DNA of 64,000 bases from an uncultured Erythrobacter sp. (GCA_947499095.1 CANMMR010000008.1:25722-89721); one strand, 5' to 3'. Shown: positions 37,182 to 46,825, counted from the stretch's first letter. A program made the numbers and translations. Notes: a model not told the origin generated them from the sequence alone.

Positions 37182-37664
37182 TCAGCCCTTTTCGCGCATC
37201 AGGCGCGCCTTGTCGCGCTTCCAGTCACGCTCCTTGATCGTCTGCCGCTTGTCATGCGCCTGCTTGCCCTTGGCGAGCGCCAGTTCGACCTTCGCCCGCC
37301 CGGTCGAATTGAAGTAAACCGAGAGCGGGACCAGCGTCATCCCCTTGCGCTCGACCGCCCCGAACAGCTTCGCGATCTCGCGCGCGTGCAGCAACAGCTT
37401 GCGCGGCCGGCGCGGCTCATGATTGAGCCGGTTGCCGTGCGAATATTCGGGGATGTTGGCATTGATCAGCCAAACCTGCCCGTCGCGCACCTCGGCATAG
37501 CTTTCCTTGATGCTCGCCTCGCCCGCCCGCAGCGCCTTCACCTCGGTTCCCTGCAGCGCGAGTCCAGCCTCGAACGTCTCCTCGACATGATAATCGAACC
37601 GCACGCGCCGGTTATCGGCGACGGTTTTCTGTTTGTCGAACGTGGCGGGTTTGGGTCGGGCCAT
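37182..37664 (-). CDS. smpB: tmRNA-binding protein SmpB
   Basis: The product is 160 residues, the normal length. It binds tmRNA and carries it to stalled ribosomes for trans-translation. Visible are the N-terminal [36 protein letters not shown] core, [24 protein letters not shown], the [20 protein letters not shown] segment, and the basic C-terminal tail [16 protein letters not shown] that enters the mRNA channel. No ssrA gene is seen in the window. The adjacent dapA lies 45 bp upstream on the same strand. Confidence 0.97.
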   Translation of the reverse strand: MARPKPATFDKQKTVADNRRVRFDYHVEETFEAGLALQGTEVKALRAGEASIKESYAEVRDGQVWLINANIPEYSHGNRLNHEPRRPRKLLLHAREIAKLFGAVERKGMTLVPLSVYFNSTGRAKVELALAKGKQAHDKRQTIKERDWKRDKARLMREKG

Positions 37665-37709
37665 AGGGTGGGCGCATCTAGGGTCGCAGGGTGCAAAAGG
37701 AAAGGGCGG

Positions 37710-38591
37710 TCAGATCAGCCCGGCGATTTCCAGCGCCTCGTCGACCTGCTTGCGGCTTTCATCACTCGCGTTGCACAGCGGCAGGCGAACGTCTTCGGAG
37801 AACCAGTCGTGGACGCGGCTGAGCGCGTATTTGACCGGCGCGGGGCTTGCGTCGGAGAACATTGCATAATGCAGCGGGAACAGGCGGTCATTGAGCTTGC
37901 GCGCCTTCACGAGATCGTTGGCCGCAATCGCTTCGTGGAATTCCGCGCATAGCGCCGGGGCGACGTTGGCCGTCACCGAGATGCACCCCGCCCCGCCCGC
38001 GGCCGAATGCGGGAGCCATAGTTCGTCATTGCCGGACAGCTGGCAGAAATCGTGGTCCAGCCCCATGCGGTGATCGGCCACGCGCGACAGGTCGCCGCTC
38101 GCGTCCTTGATGGCGACGATCTGCTTCGGGAACTTGCGCACCAGCTCGACCACGGTCTCGTCCTCGATATCCGTAACCGTGCGGCTGGGCACATTGTACA
38201 GCACGATCGGCAGATCGCTGTTTTCGGCTAGGAAGCTGAAATGGGCGATCAGCCCCGCCTGGCTCGGGCGGTTGTAATAGGGTGCAACGCACAAGCCTGC
38301 AGCAGCGCCGGCCTTCTTGGCGAAATTCATGTGCAACAGTGCATTGCGGGTATCGTTGCTGCCGCAGCCGGCGATCACCGGAACGCGGCCCGCGGCCTGT
38401 TCGATGCAAACCTCCACCACCCGGTGGTGCTCCGCATTGGAGATCGTGGAAGCCTCGCCCGTGGTGCCGCAGGGCACCAGCGCCTTGCTGCCATTGTCGA
38501 TCTGCCAATCGACCAGGCGGCGAAAAGCCTTCTCGTCGAACGCTCCGTCGCGGAAAGGAGTCGCCAGAGCCGGAATCGAGCCAGAGAACAT
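37710..38591 (-). CDS. dapA: 4-hydroxy-tetrahydrodipicolinate synthase
   Basis: The product is 293 residues. It condenses pyruvate and aspartate semialdehyde in the lysine/diaminopimelate pathway. The family landmarks are FRRLVDWQIDNGSKALVPCGTTGEAST with the G-T-T-G-E signature, the catalytic tyrosine in LYNVPSRTV, and the Schiff-base lysine in VAIKDASGDLSR. It reads toward smpB and is probably co-transcribed with it. A divergent lytic transglycosylase gene starts 93 bp away. Confidence 0.96.
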   Translation of the reverse strand: MFSGSIPALATPFRDGAFDEKAFRRLVDWQIDNGSKALVPCGTTGEASTISNAEHHRVVEVCIEQAAGRVPVIAGCGSNDTRNALLHMNFAKKAGAAAGLCVAPYYNRPSQAGLIAHFSFLAENSDLPIVLYNVPSRTVTDIEDETVVELVRKFPKQIVAIKDASGDLSRVADHRMGLDHDFCQLSGNDELWLPHSAAGGAGCISVTANVAPALCAEFHEAIAANDLVKARKLNDRLFPLHYAMFSDASPAPVKYALSRVHDWFSEDVRLPLCNASDESRKQVDEALEIAGLI

Positions 38592-38684
38592 TTACGGAAG
38601 TCCTGCGTTAGATACATGACAAGTCGCGAGAAATCGCGCGACGGGATTTTTCATTCAGCGCCTGATAAGGAGCCGGGAGCCATT

Positions 38685-40622
38685 ATGTCCAGCATGGGCA
38701 AGACAACAGCAATCACTTCGATCCTCCTCGCAACCACCGCTTTCGTGCTGCCGGCCACTGCGTCGGCGCAGAGCGACGGGCGCAGTACCATGGTGGCGCA
38801 GCAGCCCGCGCGGATCGATGCGGCGATTTCGCAGTGGGAATATCTCACCAAGCGCGACGATCTGTCGTTCGGCTCCTACGCCAACTTCATCACCAGCTAC
38901 CCGGACTTCCCGAAGGAAGATCTGTTGCAGCGCCGTGCGGAAAACGCGCTTGATAGCGAAGCGGTATCGCCGCAGTCTCTGGTAGCCTTTTTCGACCAGC
39001 ACCCACCGCTGACCAATAGCGGCCGTGCGCGCTATGCGCTGGCGCTGGCCTCGATGGACCGGCCCGAGGCGCTGGAAATGGCGCGCGAGGCGTGGCGCAA
39101 TGGCACGATGAGCGGGCCGGCAGAGCTTTACCTCGTCGGCCTTTTCGGCAGCCGCTTTGCGCCGGAAGATCACGATGCCCGGATGGATGCGCTGCTGTGG
39201 CAGGGCAATCTCGAAGCCGCGTCGCGACATATCGCACGCGTTTCGCCCGCCTACCGTCAGATGGCGCAGGCGCGCATGTCGCTGCTCGGCGGATCGATGG
39301 GCACGGCGCCGCAGGACGCGATGAGCGATGCGGGCTATGTCTATAATCTGACAAAGTATTACCGCAGTTCGGGCCAGCCGCTCCAGGCGGTGAACCTGCT
39401 CGGCAACCGCGCTAGCTTTAGCGCCCCGGCGTTCGATGGCGACGCCTTCGTAAGCGAGGCACTGGCTGTCGCGAAAAGCGCAGGCGCACCGAGTCAGGCG
39501 GTCGCCATCGCCTCCAAGGTGGACGATTTCTTCGCACCGGGGACCGACATTTCCGAAGGGTCCTTTACCCTGCGCGACAAATATACCGATCTCATGTGGC
39601 TCGGTGGCACTAAGGCACTTTGGTCGATAGGCGACGGCAATCGCGCCGCGCCCTTGTTCTATCGTTACGGCACCGCCGCCAAGTCGCCGCTGACGCGCTC
39701 GAAGGGCTTTTTCTGGGCCGGACGTGCTGCGGCACGTGCGGGCGACCGGGCCGAGGCACAGCGCTATTGGGAAATGGCAGCCGAATATCCTGAATGGTAT
39801 TACGGGCAGCTGGCGCTGAGCGAATTGGGCCGTCCGATGCCGAGCTTCGCCGCCCTGCCCCAGCCGCAGTCGTCGCCCGAGCAGCGCTCCGCGTTCGATA
39901 GCGATCCGCTGACGCAGGCTATCCGCGCGCTTTCGCGCAACCGGCAGGACTGGCGCACGGAGCGCGCGTTCTTCGAAGCGGTCGCCGAGAAGGCGGATAC
40001 GCCGGAAGAAATGGCGCTGGTCGGCGAGCTCGCGCGGCAGACGGGCTTGGAGGAAATGGCCGTCGTTGCGGGTCTGGTTGCTGGCGAGCATGGCCTCAAG
40101 GGCTATGAGCGGATCGGCTTCCCGACCGTGCAGACGCACAGCGGCGCGAACTGGACCATGGTCCATGCCATCGCGCGGCAGGAGAGCGAGTTCGACCGCA
40201 CACGCGTCAGTCACGCCGGTGCGCGCGGCATGATGCAGCTCATGCCCGGCACGGCGCGCGAGGAAGCGGGCAAGATCGGCGTCGCCTATATGTCCGCCGA
40301 CCTGACCGCGAACCCCAGCTATAACATCCGTCTCGGCGATGCGCATTTCGCGCGGCTGATGGACCGCTACAACGGAGCTTACCCGCTCGCCATCGCGGCC
40401 TATAACGCAGGCCCTGGCCGGGTGAACGAGTGGCTCCGCCTCAATGGCGATCCGCGCAACGGCTCAGTCGACTGGGTGACCTGGATCGAGCAGATCCCGT
40501 CGAATTTCGAGACGCGTTATTACGTCATGCGCGTGATCGGCAATGCGGTCGCCTATGCCAATATGCACCCGGACAAGTCCACCGCCCGCCAGCGCGATAT
40601 CGCGAGTTACCTGCCGCGATAG
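38685..40622 (+). CDS. Soluble lytic murein transglycosylase (SLT family)
   Basis: The product is 645 residues with a signal peptide (ITSILLATTAFVLPATASA). A long alpha-superhelical U/L region (about 40-470) is followed by the catalytic GEWL/SLT domain at about 480-620. The catalytic glutamate is in IARQESEFDRTRVSHAGARG, followed by MQLMPGTARE and the closing AYNAGPGRVNEWL. It would cleave the beta-1,4 MurNAc-GlcNAc bond and leave 1,6-anhydro ends in periplasmic peptidoglycan. The start at 38685 has AAGGAGCCGGGAG upstream; a much longer open frame to 38241 overlaps dapA and is not used. Confidence 0.93.
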   Translation: MSSMGKTTAITSILLATTAFVLPATASAQSDGRSTMVAQQPARIDAAISQWEYLTKRDDLSFGSYANFITSYPDFPKEDLLQRRAENALDSEAVSPQSLVAFFDQHPPLTNSGRARYALALASMDRPEALEMAREAWRNGTMSGPAELYLVGLFGSRFAPEDHDARMDALLWQGNLEAASRHIARVSPAYRQMAQARMSLLGGSMGTAPQDAMSDAGYVYNLTKYYRSSGQPLQAVNLLGNRASFSAPAFDGDAFVSEALAVAKSAGAPSQAVAIASKVDDFFAPGTDISEGSFTLRDKYTDLMWLGGTKALWSIGDGNRAAPLFYRYGTAAKSPLTRSKGFFWAGRAAARAGDRAEAQRYWEMAAEYPEWYYGQLALSELGRPMPSFAALPQPQSSPEQRSAFDSDPLTQAIRALSRNRQDWRTERAFFEAVAEKADTPEEMALVGELARQTGLEEMAVVAGLVAGEHGLKGYERIGFPTVQTHSGANWTMVHAIARQESEFDRTRVSHAGARGMMQLMPGTAREEAGKIGVAYMSADLTANPSYNIRLGDAHFARLMDRYNGAYPLAIAAYNAGPGRVNEWLRLNGDPRNGSVDWVTWIEQIPSNFETRYYVMRVIGNAVAYANMHPDKSTARQRDIASYLPR

Positions 40623-40642
40623 AATGCGCTAGGGGCGGGCCT

Positions 40643-41134
40643 ATGGGCGCGCAGAAATCCGTTCCGGGCAATCCGATCACGCCGGCAGGCTATGCCGCGC
40701 TGCGTGCGCGATACGACCATTTGCTTGGCACCGAGCGGCCGGAAATCGTCGAGATCGTGAGCTGGGCCGCCGGGAACGGCGACCGCAGCGAGAATGGCGA
40801 CTATCTTTACGGCCGCAAGCGGATGCGCGAGATCGATCGCGAACTCGGCCACCTCTCGCGCCGGATGAAGGCCGCGCGGGTGATCGATCCGGCCGAGCAG
40901 CCGGATAAGTCGCGTGCTTTTTTCGGCGCGACCGTCACGCTCGCGGACGAGGACGATGTCGAGAAAATTGTCATCTTGGTCGGAGATGATGAGCAGGACG
41001 CCAGTGTCGGACGGATCGGCTGGTCCTCTCCCCTCGCCCGCGCGCTGAAAGGCGCATCGGTCGGGGATTTGCGGCTCGTGAGGCTTCCCGGGGGCGACCG
41101 CGAGTGGGAAGTGGTGGCCATCGATTATGCGTAA
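40643..41134 (+). CDS. greB: Transcription elongation factor GreB
   Basis: The product is 163 residues. The N-terminal coiled coil (ITPAGYAALRARYDHLL, then NGDRSENGDYLYGRKRMREIDRELGHLSRRM) carries the acidic tip D-R-S-E-N that stimulates transcript cleavage by stalled RNA polymerase. The C-terminal FKBP-like domain has GRIGWSSPLARALKGASVGD. The wording AAGNGDRSENGDYLYGRKR is GreB-type rather than GreA-type. The gene lies 20 bp after the lytic transglycosylase gene, and its end overlaps the next gene by 8 bp. Confidence 0.93.
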   Translation: MGAQKSVPGNPITPAGYAALRARYDHLLGTERPEIVEIVSWAAGNGDRSENGDYLYGRKRMREIDRELGHLSRRMKAARVIDPAEQPDKSRAFFGATVTLADEDDVEKIVILVGDDEQDASVGRIGWSSPLARALKGASVGDLRLVRLPGGDREWEVVAIDYA

Positions 41135-41609
41135 AGCGCTCGCCCTCACTCTGATCCTTCTCGCTAGCCCGCTGGCAGCGAAAGACAGCCTCGGCGTCTT
41201 TTCCGACTGGGGTGCTTTCCGCGATCCTTCCGTGCCGCGTTGTTATGCCATTGCCAAGCCGACGCCCAGCCGCCTTTCGCAGGACAATGAGCCGTTCGCC
41301 ACCATCGGCACCTGGCCGCGCCGCCAGATCCGCGGGCAGGTGCATTTCCGCCTGCCGCGCATGCTGGCGAAGACGCCGTCGATACAGCTCCGCATCGGTT
41401 CGCAGCGCTTCGAGCTGACCGGCGGTGGCGGCGATGCCTGGGCGAAAGACCGGAGGATGGACGCAGCGATCGTCGCCGCGATGCGCTCCGCCCAAAGCAT
41501 GACGATACGCGCAACCGACAGTCGCGGGCGACGTTTTTCGAACACCTATTCGCTGTCCGGCGCGGCGACGGCGATGGATGCAGCCACTCTCGCCTGCTCC
41601 CGGCGCTGA
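41127..41609 (+). CDS. Secreted IalB-like protein (invasion-associated locus B family)
   Basis: The product is 160 residues with a signal peptide (MRKALALTLILLASPLAA). The mature start KDSLGVFSDWGAF (G-x-F-x-D-W) followed by CYAIAKPT, a middle beta-strand region, and a closing segment with a single cysteine (ATLACSRR) match the IalB-like pattern of periplasmic proteins common in alphaproteobacteria. The molecular function of this family is unclear. It overlaps greB by 8 bp and is followed by a strong bidirectional terminator. Confidence 0.68.
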   Translation: MRKALALTLILLASPLAAKDSLGVFSDWGAFRDPSVPRCYAIAKPTPSRLSQDNEPFATIGTWPRRQIRGQVHFRLPRMLAKTPSIQLRIGSQRFELTGGGGDAWAKDRRMDAAIVAAMRSAQSMTIRATDSRGRRFSNTYSLSGAATAMDAATLACSRR

Positions 41610-41615
41610 TACGAA

Positions 41616-41657
41616 AAGGGACCGGCAACGCCTTGCGCTGCCGGTCCCGTTTTCAGT
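41616..41657. terminator. Bidirectional Rho-independent terminator
   Basis: GGGACCGGCA and TGCCGGTCCC form a stem that is flanked by AAAA on the left and GTTTTC on the right. It serves the plus-strand greB-IalB unit and the convergent outer-membrane protein gene. Confidence 0.85.
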
Positions 41658-41668
41658 ACGACTTCTGC

Positions 41669-42337
41669 TTAGAAGCGGTAGCCGAAGCCGAGCATCACCT
41701 GGTGACGGTCGACATCGATCTCGCCGAGATCGGCATCCGGCGTGTCGCCTTCGAAATCGAGTTCCGCCTCGCCATAGTTCGAATAGCGATATTCGAGCTT
41801 GGCATAGGTGTTCTCGTTGAGCGCGTATTCCGCACCTGCACCCACGCGGAAGCCGTCGGTGTCGATCTTGGCACGATACTCGTCACCGTCGAACGAGCTG
41901 TTCACGTTATAGCGAGCGTTCGAATAGCCGCCCTTCACGTAAAGCAGCAGGTCGGGGTTCGCGAGGATACCGGCACGCGCACCCACATAGATGTCGCGAC
42001 CTGCGTTCACATTGCCGAGGCCAAAGAATTCGCCATCGGCACCGTCGAATTCGACATCTGCGCTGGAATCGGTCAGCTCGCCTTCGAGGCCGAGGACGAC
42101 GCCGCCGGCATTGAAATCATAGCCGACGCCAACGCCATACGTGACGCCGTCGATCGACTGATCGTTGTTTTCATTGACATCGTCGTCAATATCGCTGCCG
42201 GCTTTGCTGATGTCGTAACCGACGAGGCCTTCGACACGCGGACCGGTGAAGGTGCCTTCAGTGGCATCCTGCGCTGCGGCGGGGACTGCGATGGCAGCTA
42301 CCGAAGCGGCTGCGAAAAGTGCGACTGTCTTTTTCAT
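41669..42337 (-). CDS. Outer-membrane beta-barrel protein (Omp25/OmpA-like opacity type)
   Basis: The product is 222 residues. A signal peptide (MKKTVALFAAASVAAIAVPAAAQ) is followed by alternating amphipathic strands typical of the eight-stranded OMP_b-brl family (GPRVEGLVGYD, DGVTYGVGVGYDFNAGG, YVGARAGILANPDLLLYVKGGY, TYAKLEYRYSNYGE). It ends in a terminal-aromatic barrel signal (VMLGFGYRF). It is rich in acidic loops (DIDDDVNENND). It is likely an abundant surface protein; no further function is visible. An in-frame extension to 42409 is non-coding. The ATG follows a run of AAGA bases. Confidence 0.88.
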   Translation of the reverse strand: MKKTVALFAAASVAAIAVPAAAQDATEGTFTGPRVEGLVGYDISKAGSDIDDDVNENNDQSIDGVTYGVGVGYDFNAGGVVLGLEGELTDSSADVEFDGADGEFFGLGNVNAGRDIYVGARAGILANPDLLLYVKGGYSNARYNVNSSFDGDEYRAKIDTDGFRVGAGAEYALNENTYAKLEYRYSNYGEAELDFEGDTPDADLGEIDVDRHQVMLGFGYRF

Positions 42338-42619
42338 TCTTAGTACTCCGTTTCTTATCGACGCCGCTTCATGAGCAGCGTGGACTTCGAGAACGGCGGA
42401 AGACCGCACGCAGTTTCATTAACCTTACACAACAAGAATGTGTTGCATCGGCGACACAATCTTGCGCCAAGCCGTGCCACCTCATCGACCGAATGCAGGC
42501 GCAAACAGATAGAGCGGAATTCACGACGAACCGTTGGAACCGGAAGGCACAAAAGCGATTTTGGCGCGCCCCGTCGTCTCTGGTCAAATCGTCCACATAC
42601 CCCTATATGCGCCGCTCCC

Positions 42620-43876
42620 ATGGCCGATACGACACTCATGAGCATTCCCGGGCAGGTGGACCCGGTTCCCGTCGCACGCGACATCACGCCGCGCGCCGAT
42701 GGCCGCATCGATCTGATCGGCCTGCCGAAGGACCGCATCCGCGAGCTTTTTGCCGAGGCGGGTCTGGACGCAAAGCAAGCCAAGCTGCGCGCCAAGCAGG
42801 TGTTCCACTGGCTCTACCACCGCGGCGTGACCGAGTTCGAGGCGATGACCGACATCGCCAAGACCATGCGACCCTGGCTCTCCGAGCGCTTCGTGATCGG
42901 ACGTCCCGAAGTGGTCGAGGCCCAGCATTCGACCGACGGCACGCGCAAATGGCTGCTGAAGACCGCCGACGGGCACGAATTCGAGATGGTCTTCATTCCG
43001 GATGCGGATCGCGGAACGCTGTGCGTGTCGAGCCAGGTCGGCTGCACGCTCAATTGCCGCTTCTGCCATACCGGCACGATGAAGCTGGTGCGCAATCTGA
43101 CGCCGGGCGAGATCGTCGGGCAGGTCATGCTGGCGCGCGATGCGCTGGGCGAATGGCCCAAGGGCTCGATGGCGGGCCTGGACGAGGGGGAAGACGCCAC
43201 CGGCTACGATGAGGGCCACTACACCTCCGACGGCCGCCTGCTGACGAACATCGTGATGATGGGCATGGGCGAGCCGCTTTACAATTTCGACAATGTGAAG
43301 GACGCGCTGAAGCTGGTGATGGACGGCGACGGCCTTGCGCTCTCCAAGCGGCGCATCACGCTGTCGACCAGCGGCGTCGTACCGATGATGGACCGCTGTG
43401 GCGAGGAAATCGGCGTGAATCTGGCCGTCTCGCTGCATGCAGTAACGAAGGAAATCCGCGACGAGATCGTGCCGCTCAACAAGAAATACGGCATCGAGGA
43501 GTTGCTGCAGGCCTGTGCCGATTATCCCGGTGCCAGCAATGCCCGCCGCATCACTTTCGAATATGTGATGCTGAAGGACAAGAACGATACCGACGAGCAT
43601 GCACGCGAACTTGTCCGCTTGCTCAAGCAATACAAGCTGCCGGCGAAGGTAAACCTGATCCCGTTCAACCCCTGGCCCGGCGCGGCTTACGACACTTCCA
43701 CGCCGGAACGGGTGAAGCGCTTCTCCGACATCGTGTTCGAGGGCGGCATCTCCGCGCCCGTCCGCACGCCGCGCGGTCGCGATATCGATGCGGCCTGCGG
43801 GCAGTTGAAGACGGCGGCGGAGAAGAAGAGCCGTGCCCAGCGCGACCGCGAGGCGGCCGAGGCAATCGAAGCGTAA
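42620..43876 (+). CDS. rlmN: 23S rRNA/tRNA adenine C2-methyltransferase RlmN
   Basis: The product is 418 residues of a radical-SAM enzyme that methylates A2503 of 23S rRNA and A37 of some tRNAs. The C-x3-C-x2-C cluster motif is at C142, C146 and C149 ([12 protein letters not shown]). [32 protein letters not shown] and the later [13 protein letters not shown] are present. The conserved catalytic cysteines near residue 123 (LCVSS) and near the C-terminus (AACGQL) are visible. About 25 residues precede the domain. The start at 42620 is the first ATG after the non-coding spacer from the divergent barrel gene; an in-frame start further downstream cannot be excluded. Confidence 0.95.
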   Translation: MADTTLMSIPGQVDPVPVARDITPRADGRIDLIGLPKDRIRELFAEAGLDAKQAKLRAKQVFHWLYHRGVTEFEAMTDIAKTMRPWLSERFVIGRPEVVEAQHSTDGTRKWLLKTADGHEFEMVFIPDADRGTLCVSSQVGCTLNCRFCHTGTMKLVRNLTPGEIVGQVMLARDALGEWPKGSMAGLDEGEDATGYDEGHYTSDGRLLTNIVMMGMGEPLYNFDNVKDALKLVMDGDGLALSKRRITLSTSGVVPMMDRCGEEIGVNLAVSLHAVTKEIRDEIVPLNKKYGIEELLQACADYPGASNARRITFEYVMLKDKNDTDEHARELVRLLKQYKLPAKVNLIPFNPWPGAAYDTSTPERVKRFSDIVFEGGISAPVRTPRGRDIDAACGQLKTAAEKKSRAQRDREAAEAIEA

Positions 43877-43880
43877 GTTC

Positions 43881-44888
43881 GTGGCAGGCGTGACGATCTG
43901 GCGCTATCGGCGCCGCTTTCGGGTCGGTTCCACCAACGGGCTGGTAACGCTGCGCTCGCGCAGCGATGGTCTGTTCTCGGAACTGTGCCTCGATGGCAGG
44001 GTCGTCTCAATGGATGCGACCCCGGCCATCGGCCCCGACGCCGTGCGCAATCATCGCTTGTCCGCGCCGCTCCCCGACGGCTCGTTGATGGAGGTCGAAG
44101 CCGGCTACATCAGTTCGGTGAACCTAGGCATCGCGGTCCGGCGCGACGGGGAACTCATCCACGAAAGCCACCCCGGAAAGACTATCGCGTATCCCGAGCA
44201 ATATCGGGAGATGATGGAAAGCTATGCCAACGGAACGGTCGGCGACGCACTGTCGCAGGGCTTCAAGGACGGCGCGGGCGGCCACAACTCCCACATCGAT
44301 TTTGGGGCCTTCAAGCGCAATCGCATCCCGCTGGCGGTCGATATTCTGCTGGGCCTCCTCTTTTTCGTCGTCGCCAAGCTGACCGATCTCACCACCGCTG
44401 CGCTGGTCGGCGCCGCAGTCGGTGTCGCCTTATTGATGGCCCAGCGGTTGACCAAGGTCGACCTGCTCGGGGGTCTGGCGCTATTCGGCATAGCCTTGAT
44501 GTTGCTTTCCGCAGGCCTCGCCCTGGTTTTTCAATCCGACGATGCGGTCAAGTACCGCTCGTCCGTCGTCGGCCTCGTCAGCGCCTCATTGTTCTTTTTC
44601 GACGGTGTGGCTGGCGGGAACCGGCTTGCGGTCCGGCTGAAACGCTATCTGCCCTATCGCGACATAGATGCCGCGCGCTTAGGCATCGGCATGGGTGTGC
44701 TGGGCGCAATCATGGCCGGTCTAAACCTTGTAGTCGCGTTCTACGGCTCGACCGATTTCTGGCTCTTCTACAGCACCTTCGCGGATTTCTTCGTAACGAT
44801 GGTGCTGATCCTGTTGGTGTTCCGGTATGCACAGGGCAAGATGCTGCACGACGTTGCACCGGTCTATCGAGAGCCGCCGTCGGAATGA
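43881..44888 (+). CDS. Septation protein A (IspZ/YciB)-like membrane protein
   Basis: The product is about 335 residues. The first 150 form a soluble beta-rich region. The rest has five or six membrane helices in the IspZ/YciB arrangement (VDILLGLLFFVVAKLTDL, LMAQRLTKVDLLGGLALFGIALM, FQSDDAVKYRSSVVGLVSASLFF, STFADFFVTMVLILLVFRYA). IspZ-family proteins are inner-membrane proteins linked to cell-envelope maintenance; the extra N-terminal domain makes this longer than the usual 180-200 residues. The GTG at 43881 follows the rlmN stop directly; an upstream ATG at 43833 is possible. The end overlaps the next gene by four bases. Confidence 0.65.
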   Translation: MAGVTIWRYRRRFRVGSTNGLVTLRSRSDGLFSELCLDGRVVSMDATPAIGPDAVRNHRLSAPLPDGSLMEVEAGYISSVNLGIAVRRDGELIHESHPGKTIAYPEQYREMMESYANGTVGDALSQGFKDGAGGHNSHIDFGAFKRNRIPLAVDILLGLLFFVVAKLTDLTTAALVGAAVGVALLMAQRLTKVDLLGGLALFGIALMLLSAGLALVFQSDDAVKYRSSVVGLVSASLFFFDGVAGGNRLAVRLKRYLPYRDIDAARLGIGMGVLGAIMAGLNLVVAFYGSTDFWLFYSTFADFFVTMVLILLVFRYAQGKMLHDVAPVYREPPSE

Positions 44889-45481
44889 GCGACCCGGCGA
44901 CGATAGCGTTTTACGAAACGAATGCACCGCGCTACACGCTGGGCTTCGGCCTGGCGCCAAGCCGGCACCTCGACGCTTTTCTTGATCGGCTCGTGCCCAG
45001 TGCGAGGGTGCTCGAATTGGGCTGTGGCGGCGGGCAGGACTCGTCCCGCATTGCCGGGCGCGGGTTCGATCTCGACGCGACCGACGGCACGCTCGCGATG
45101 GTCCGCAAGGCGAACGAACGTTTCGACGTCGGCGCGCGTTTGCTGCGCTTCCACGAGCTCGATGCGGATGCAGAATACATTGCGGTCTGGGCGCATGCCT
45201 GCCTGCTGCATGTCGCCAGGGCCGACCTTCCCTCCGTACTCGCGTCAATCCATCGCGCCTTGCGGCCGGGCGGCTGGCATTTCGCCAATTTCAAGCTCGG
45301 CGACGGCGAAGGTCGGGACTTGCTTGGGCGATTGCACAATCTTCCCGACGCCGGATGGCTCGAAGAGGTCTATCGCGCAGCCGGCTTTATGATTGTCGCT
45401 TCTGAAATCTATGCCGGAAAGGCGGCCGACGGAACGCAGCGCGACTGGATGGCGCTGACGGTGCAGCGGCCCTCGGAGTAA
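44885..45481 (+). CDS. SAM-dependent class I methyltransferase
   Basis: The product is 198 residues. Motif I is VLELGCGGGQDSSRIAGRGFDLDATD, followed by the post-I acidic residue and a LRPGGWHFANFKLGDGE segment typical of small-molecule or unknown-substrate methyltransferases. The ATG overlaps the IspZ-like stop (ATGA), and rlmN lies upstream in the same direction, so all three are likely one operon. The substrate is not apparent. Confidence 0.85.
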   Translation: MSDPATIAFYETNAPRYTLGFGLAPSRHLDAFLDRLVPSARVLELGCGGGQDSSRIAGRGFDLDATDGTLAMVRKANERFDVGARLLRFHELDADAEYIAVWAHACLLHVARADLPSVLASIHRALRPGGWHFANFKLGDGEGRDLLGRLHNLPDAGWLEEVYRAAGFMIVASEIYAGKAADGTQRDWMALTVQRPSE

Positions 45482-45615
45482 GCCAATCCACCGACCGGCT
45501 TTCCTACAGCAGCGGGCTATGCTCAAAGACCGGCATGATCGGCCCGAACCTCTCTGAAACCAAGCCTTGCCGCTGGTCCGCACGTGGCCGGTTTTTTCCG
45601 CCCAGGACAGTGGTC

Positions 45616-45633
45616 CATGCGGTCCATGTCTCC
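45616..45633 (-). repeat. Partial copy of the dispersed palindromic repeat
   Basis: CATGCGGTCCATGTCTCC is identical to the reverse complement of 55794-55811, which includes one arm of the 27-bp repeat. It sits 26 bp upstream of the MOSC gene start. Confidence 0.5.
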
Positions 45634-45659
45634 GCTTTTGTAGGGAGAGGTTTCCTGCG

Positions 45660-46307
45660 ATGAGCGTGGTCGTCACGGCAATCTGCACGGGCCTGCCCCG
45701 CCCTTTCAACGGCGCGGAACTCAGCGCGATCGACAAGCGCCCGGTCGATGGTCCGGTCGCCATCCGCAGCTTCGGGATCGAAGGCGACATGGTCGCCGAT
45801 ACGAAGCATCATGGCGGGGCGGACATGGCCGTGCACCACTATGCGAGCGATCACTATGCCGCGTGGGACGACTGGCTCGGCGCCCATGCCCTGCTTCAGG
45901 GACCCGCGGCTTTCGGCGAGAACCTGATGAGCACGGGGATGGTGGAGAGCGATGTCTGCATCGGCGATCGCTTCCGCTTCGGCAGCGCCCTGCTCGAAGT
46001 CAGCCAGCCGCGCCAACCCTGCTGGAAGATCGAGCATCGCTTCAGGCACAAAGGCATGGTGAAGCGCATTCTCGTCGGCCACATGTGCGGCTGGTACTAC
46101 CGCGTCATCGAGGACGGCGAAGCTGAGGCCGGCGACGTGCTGGAGTTGGTCGTGCGGGTCCATGAGGACTGGAGCGTCGCCCGGGTCTTTGCCGCGCTTT
46201 ACGACCCGAAGAGCGAAGCTACCGGAACGGAGCTCGGCGAGATAGCGGCTCTGGACCGGCTCACCGATCATTGGCGAGACAAGGCGAAGAAGCGGCGCGA
46301 CGGCTAG
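45660..46307 (+). CDS. MOSC domain protein (YiiM-like)
   Basis: The product is 215 residues. The MOSC beta-barrel core is visible as IRSFGIEGDMVADTKHHGGADMAVHHYASDH-type residues, the GENLMSTGM turn, and the conserved cysteine in VSQPRQPCWKIEHRF. YiiM-like MOSC proteins take part in molybdenum-cofactor-dependent detoxification of N-hydroxylated bases. GGGAGAGG precedes the ATG at a wide spacing. A molybdoenzyme is encoded 2 kb downstream, but a direct link is not shown. Confidence 0.87.
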   Translation: MSVVVTAICTGLPRPFNGAELSAIDKRPVDGPVAIRSFGIEGDMVADTKHHGGADMAVHHYASDHYAAWDDWLGAHALLQGPAAFGENLMSTGMVESDVCIGDRFRFGSALLEVSQPRQPCWKIEHRFRHKGMVKRILVGHMCGWYYRVIEDGEAEAGDVLELVVRVHEDWSVARVFAALYDPKSEATGTELGEIAALDRLTDHWRDKAKKRRDG

Positions 46308-46438
46308 CAACTCGTCGTGCTCGGCGGGTCGGCTTATCGCTAATTTGGCCTCTGTGCCGCTCGTTCATCCGAGGTTGTGGACCCGCTCACCACTGTCCGG
46401 GTTGAAGAGCCAGATCACAGGATAATGAGGCACAAACG

Positions 46439-46825
46439 ATGAAGAAACTCGCTCTCGCATTCGCTGCCGGCACGTTGGCCGTCACCGGACTGGGCACCGC
46501 AGCTCCGGCTGCTGCCGACCCGCCGTCCTGGGCGCCGGCCCATGGCAAGCGTGCCAAGGATCGCGCAATCTACGACAGCCGCGGCTATTACATGGAACCG
46601 CGCCGGATCACACGCAGCAGCCGGATGTGGCGTGGCCGCGACGACCGCTATTACTGCCGCCGCGACAATGGCACGACCGGTCTGGTGATCGGCGCCGGGG
46701 TGGGCGCGCTCGCAGGTCACGAACTCGCGGGTCGCGGTGACCGTACGCTCGGTGCGATACTCGGTGGCGCGGTGGGCGCAATCGTCGGCCGCGAGATCGA
46801 CCGCGGGAGCCTTCGCTGCCGCTGA
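46439..46825 (+). CDS. Glycine-zipper 2TM surface protein
   Basis: The product is 128 residues with a signal peptide (MKKLALAFAAGTLAVTGLGTAAPAAA). A basic, aromatic middle part (RSSRMWRGRDDRYYCRRDNG) precedes a glycine-zipper hairpin (GLVIGAGVGALAGHELAG, GAILGGAVGAIVGREID) as in the 17-kDa surface antigen family. It is likely inserted in or attached to the outer membrane. It contains two cysteines (YYCRR, LRCR) that could form a disulfide. The gene stands alone. Confidence 0.85.
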   Translation: MKKLALAFAAGTLAVTGLGTAAPAAADPPSWAPAHGKRAKDRAIYDSRGYYMEPRRITRSSRMWRGRDDRYYCRRDNGTTGLVIGAGVGALAGHELAGRGDRTLGAILGGAVGAIVGREIDRGSLRCR

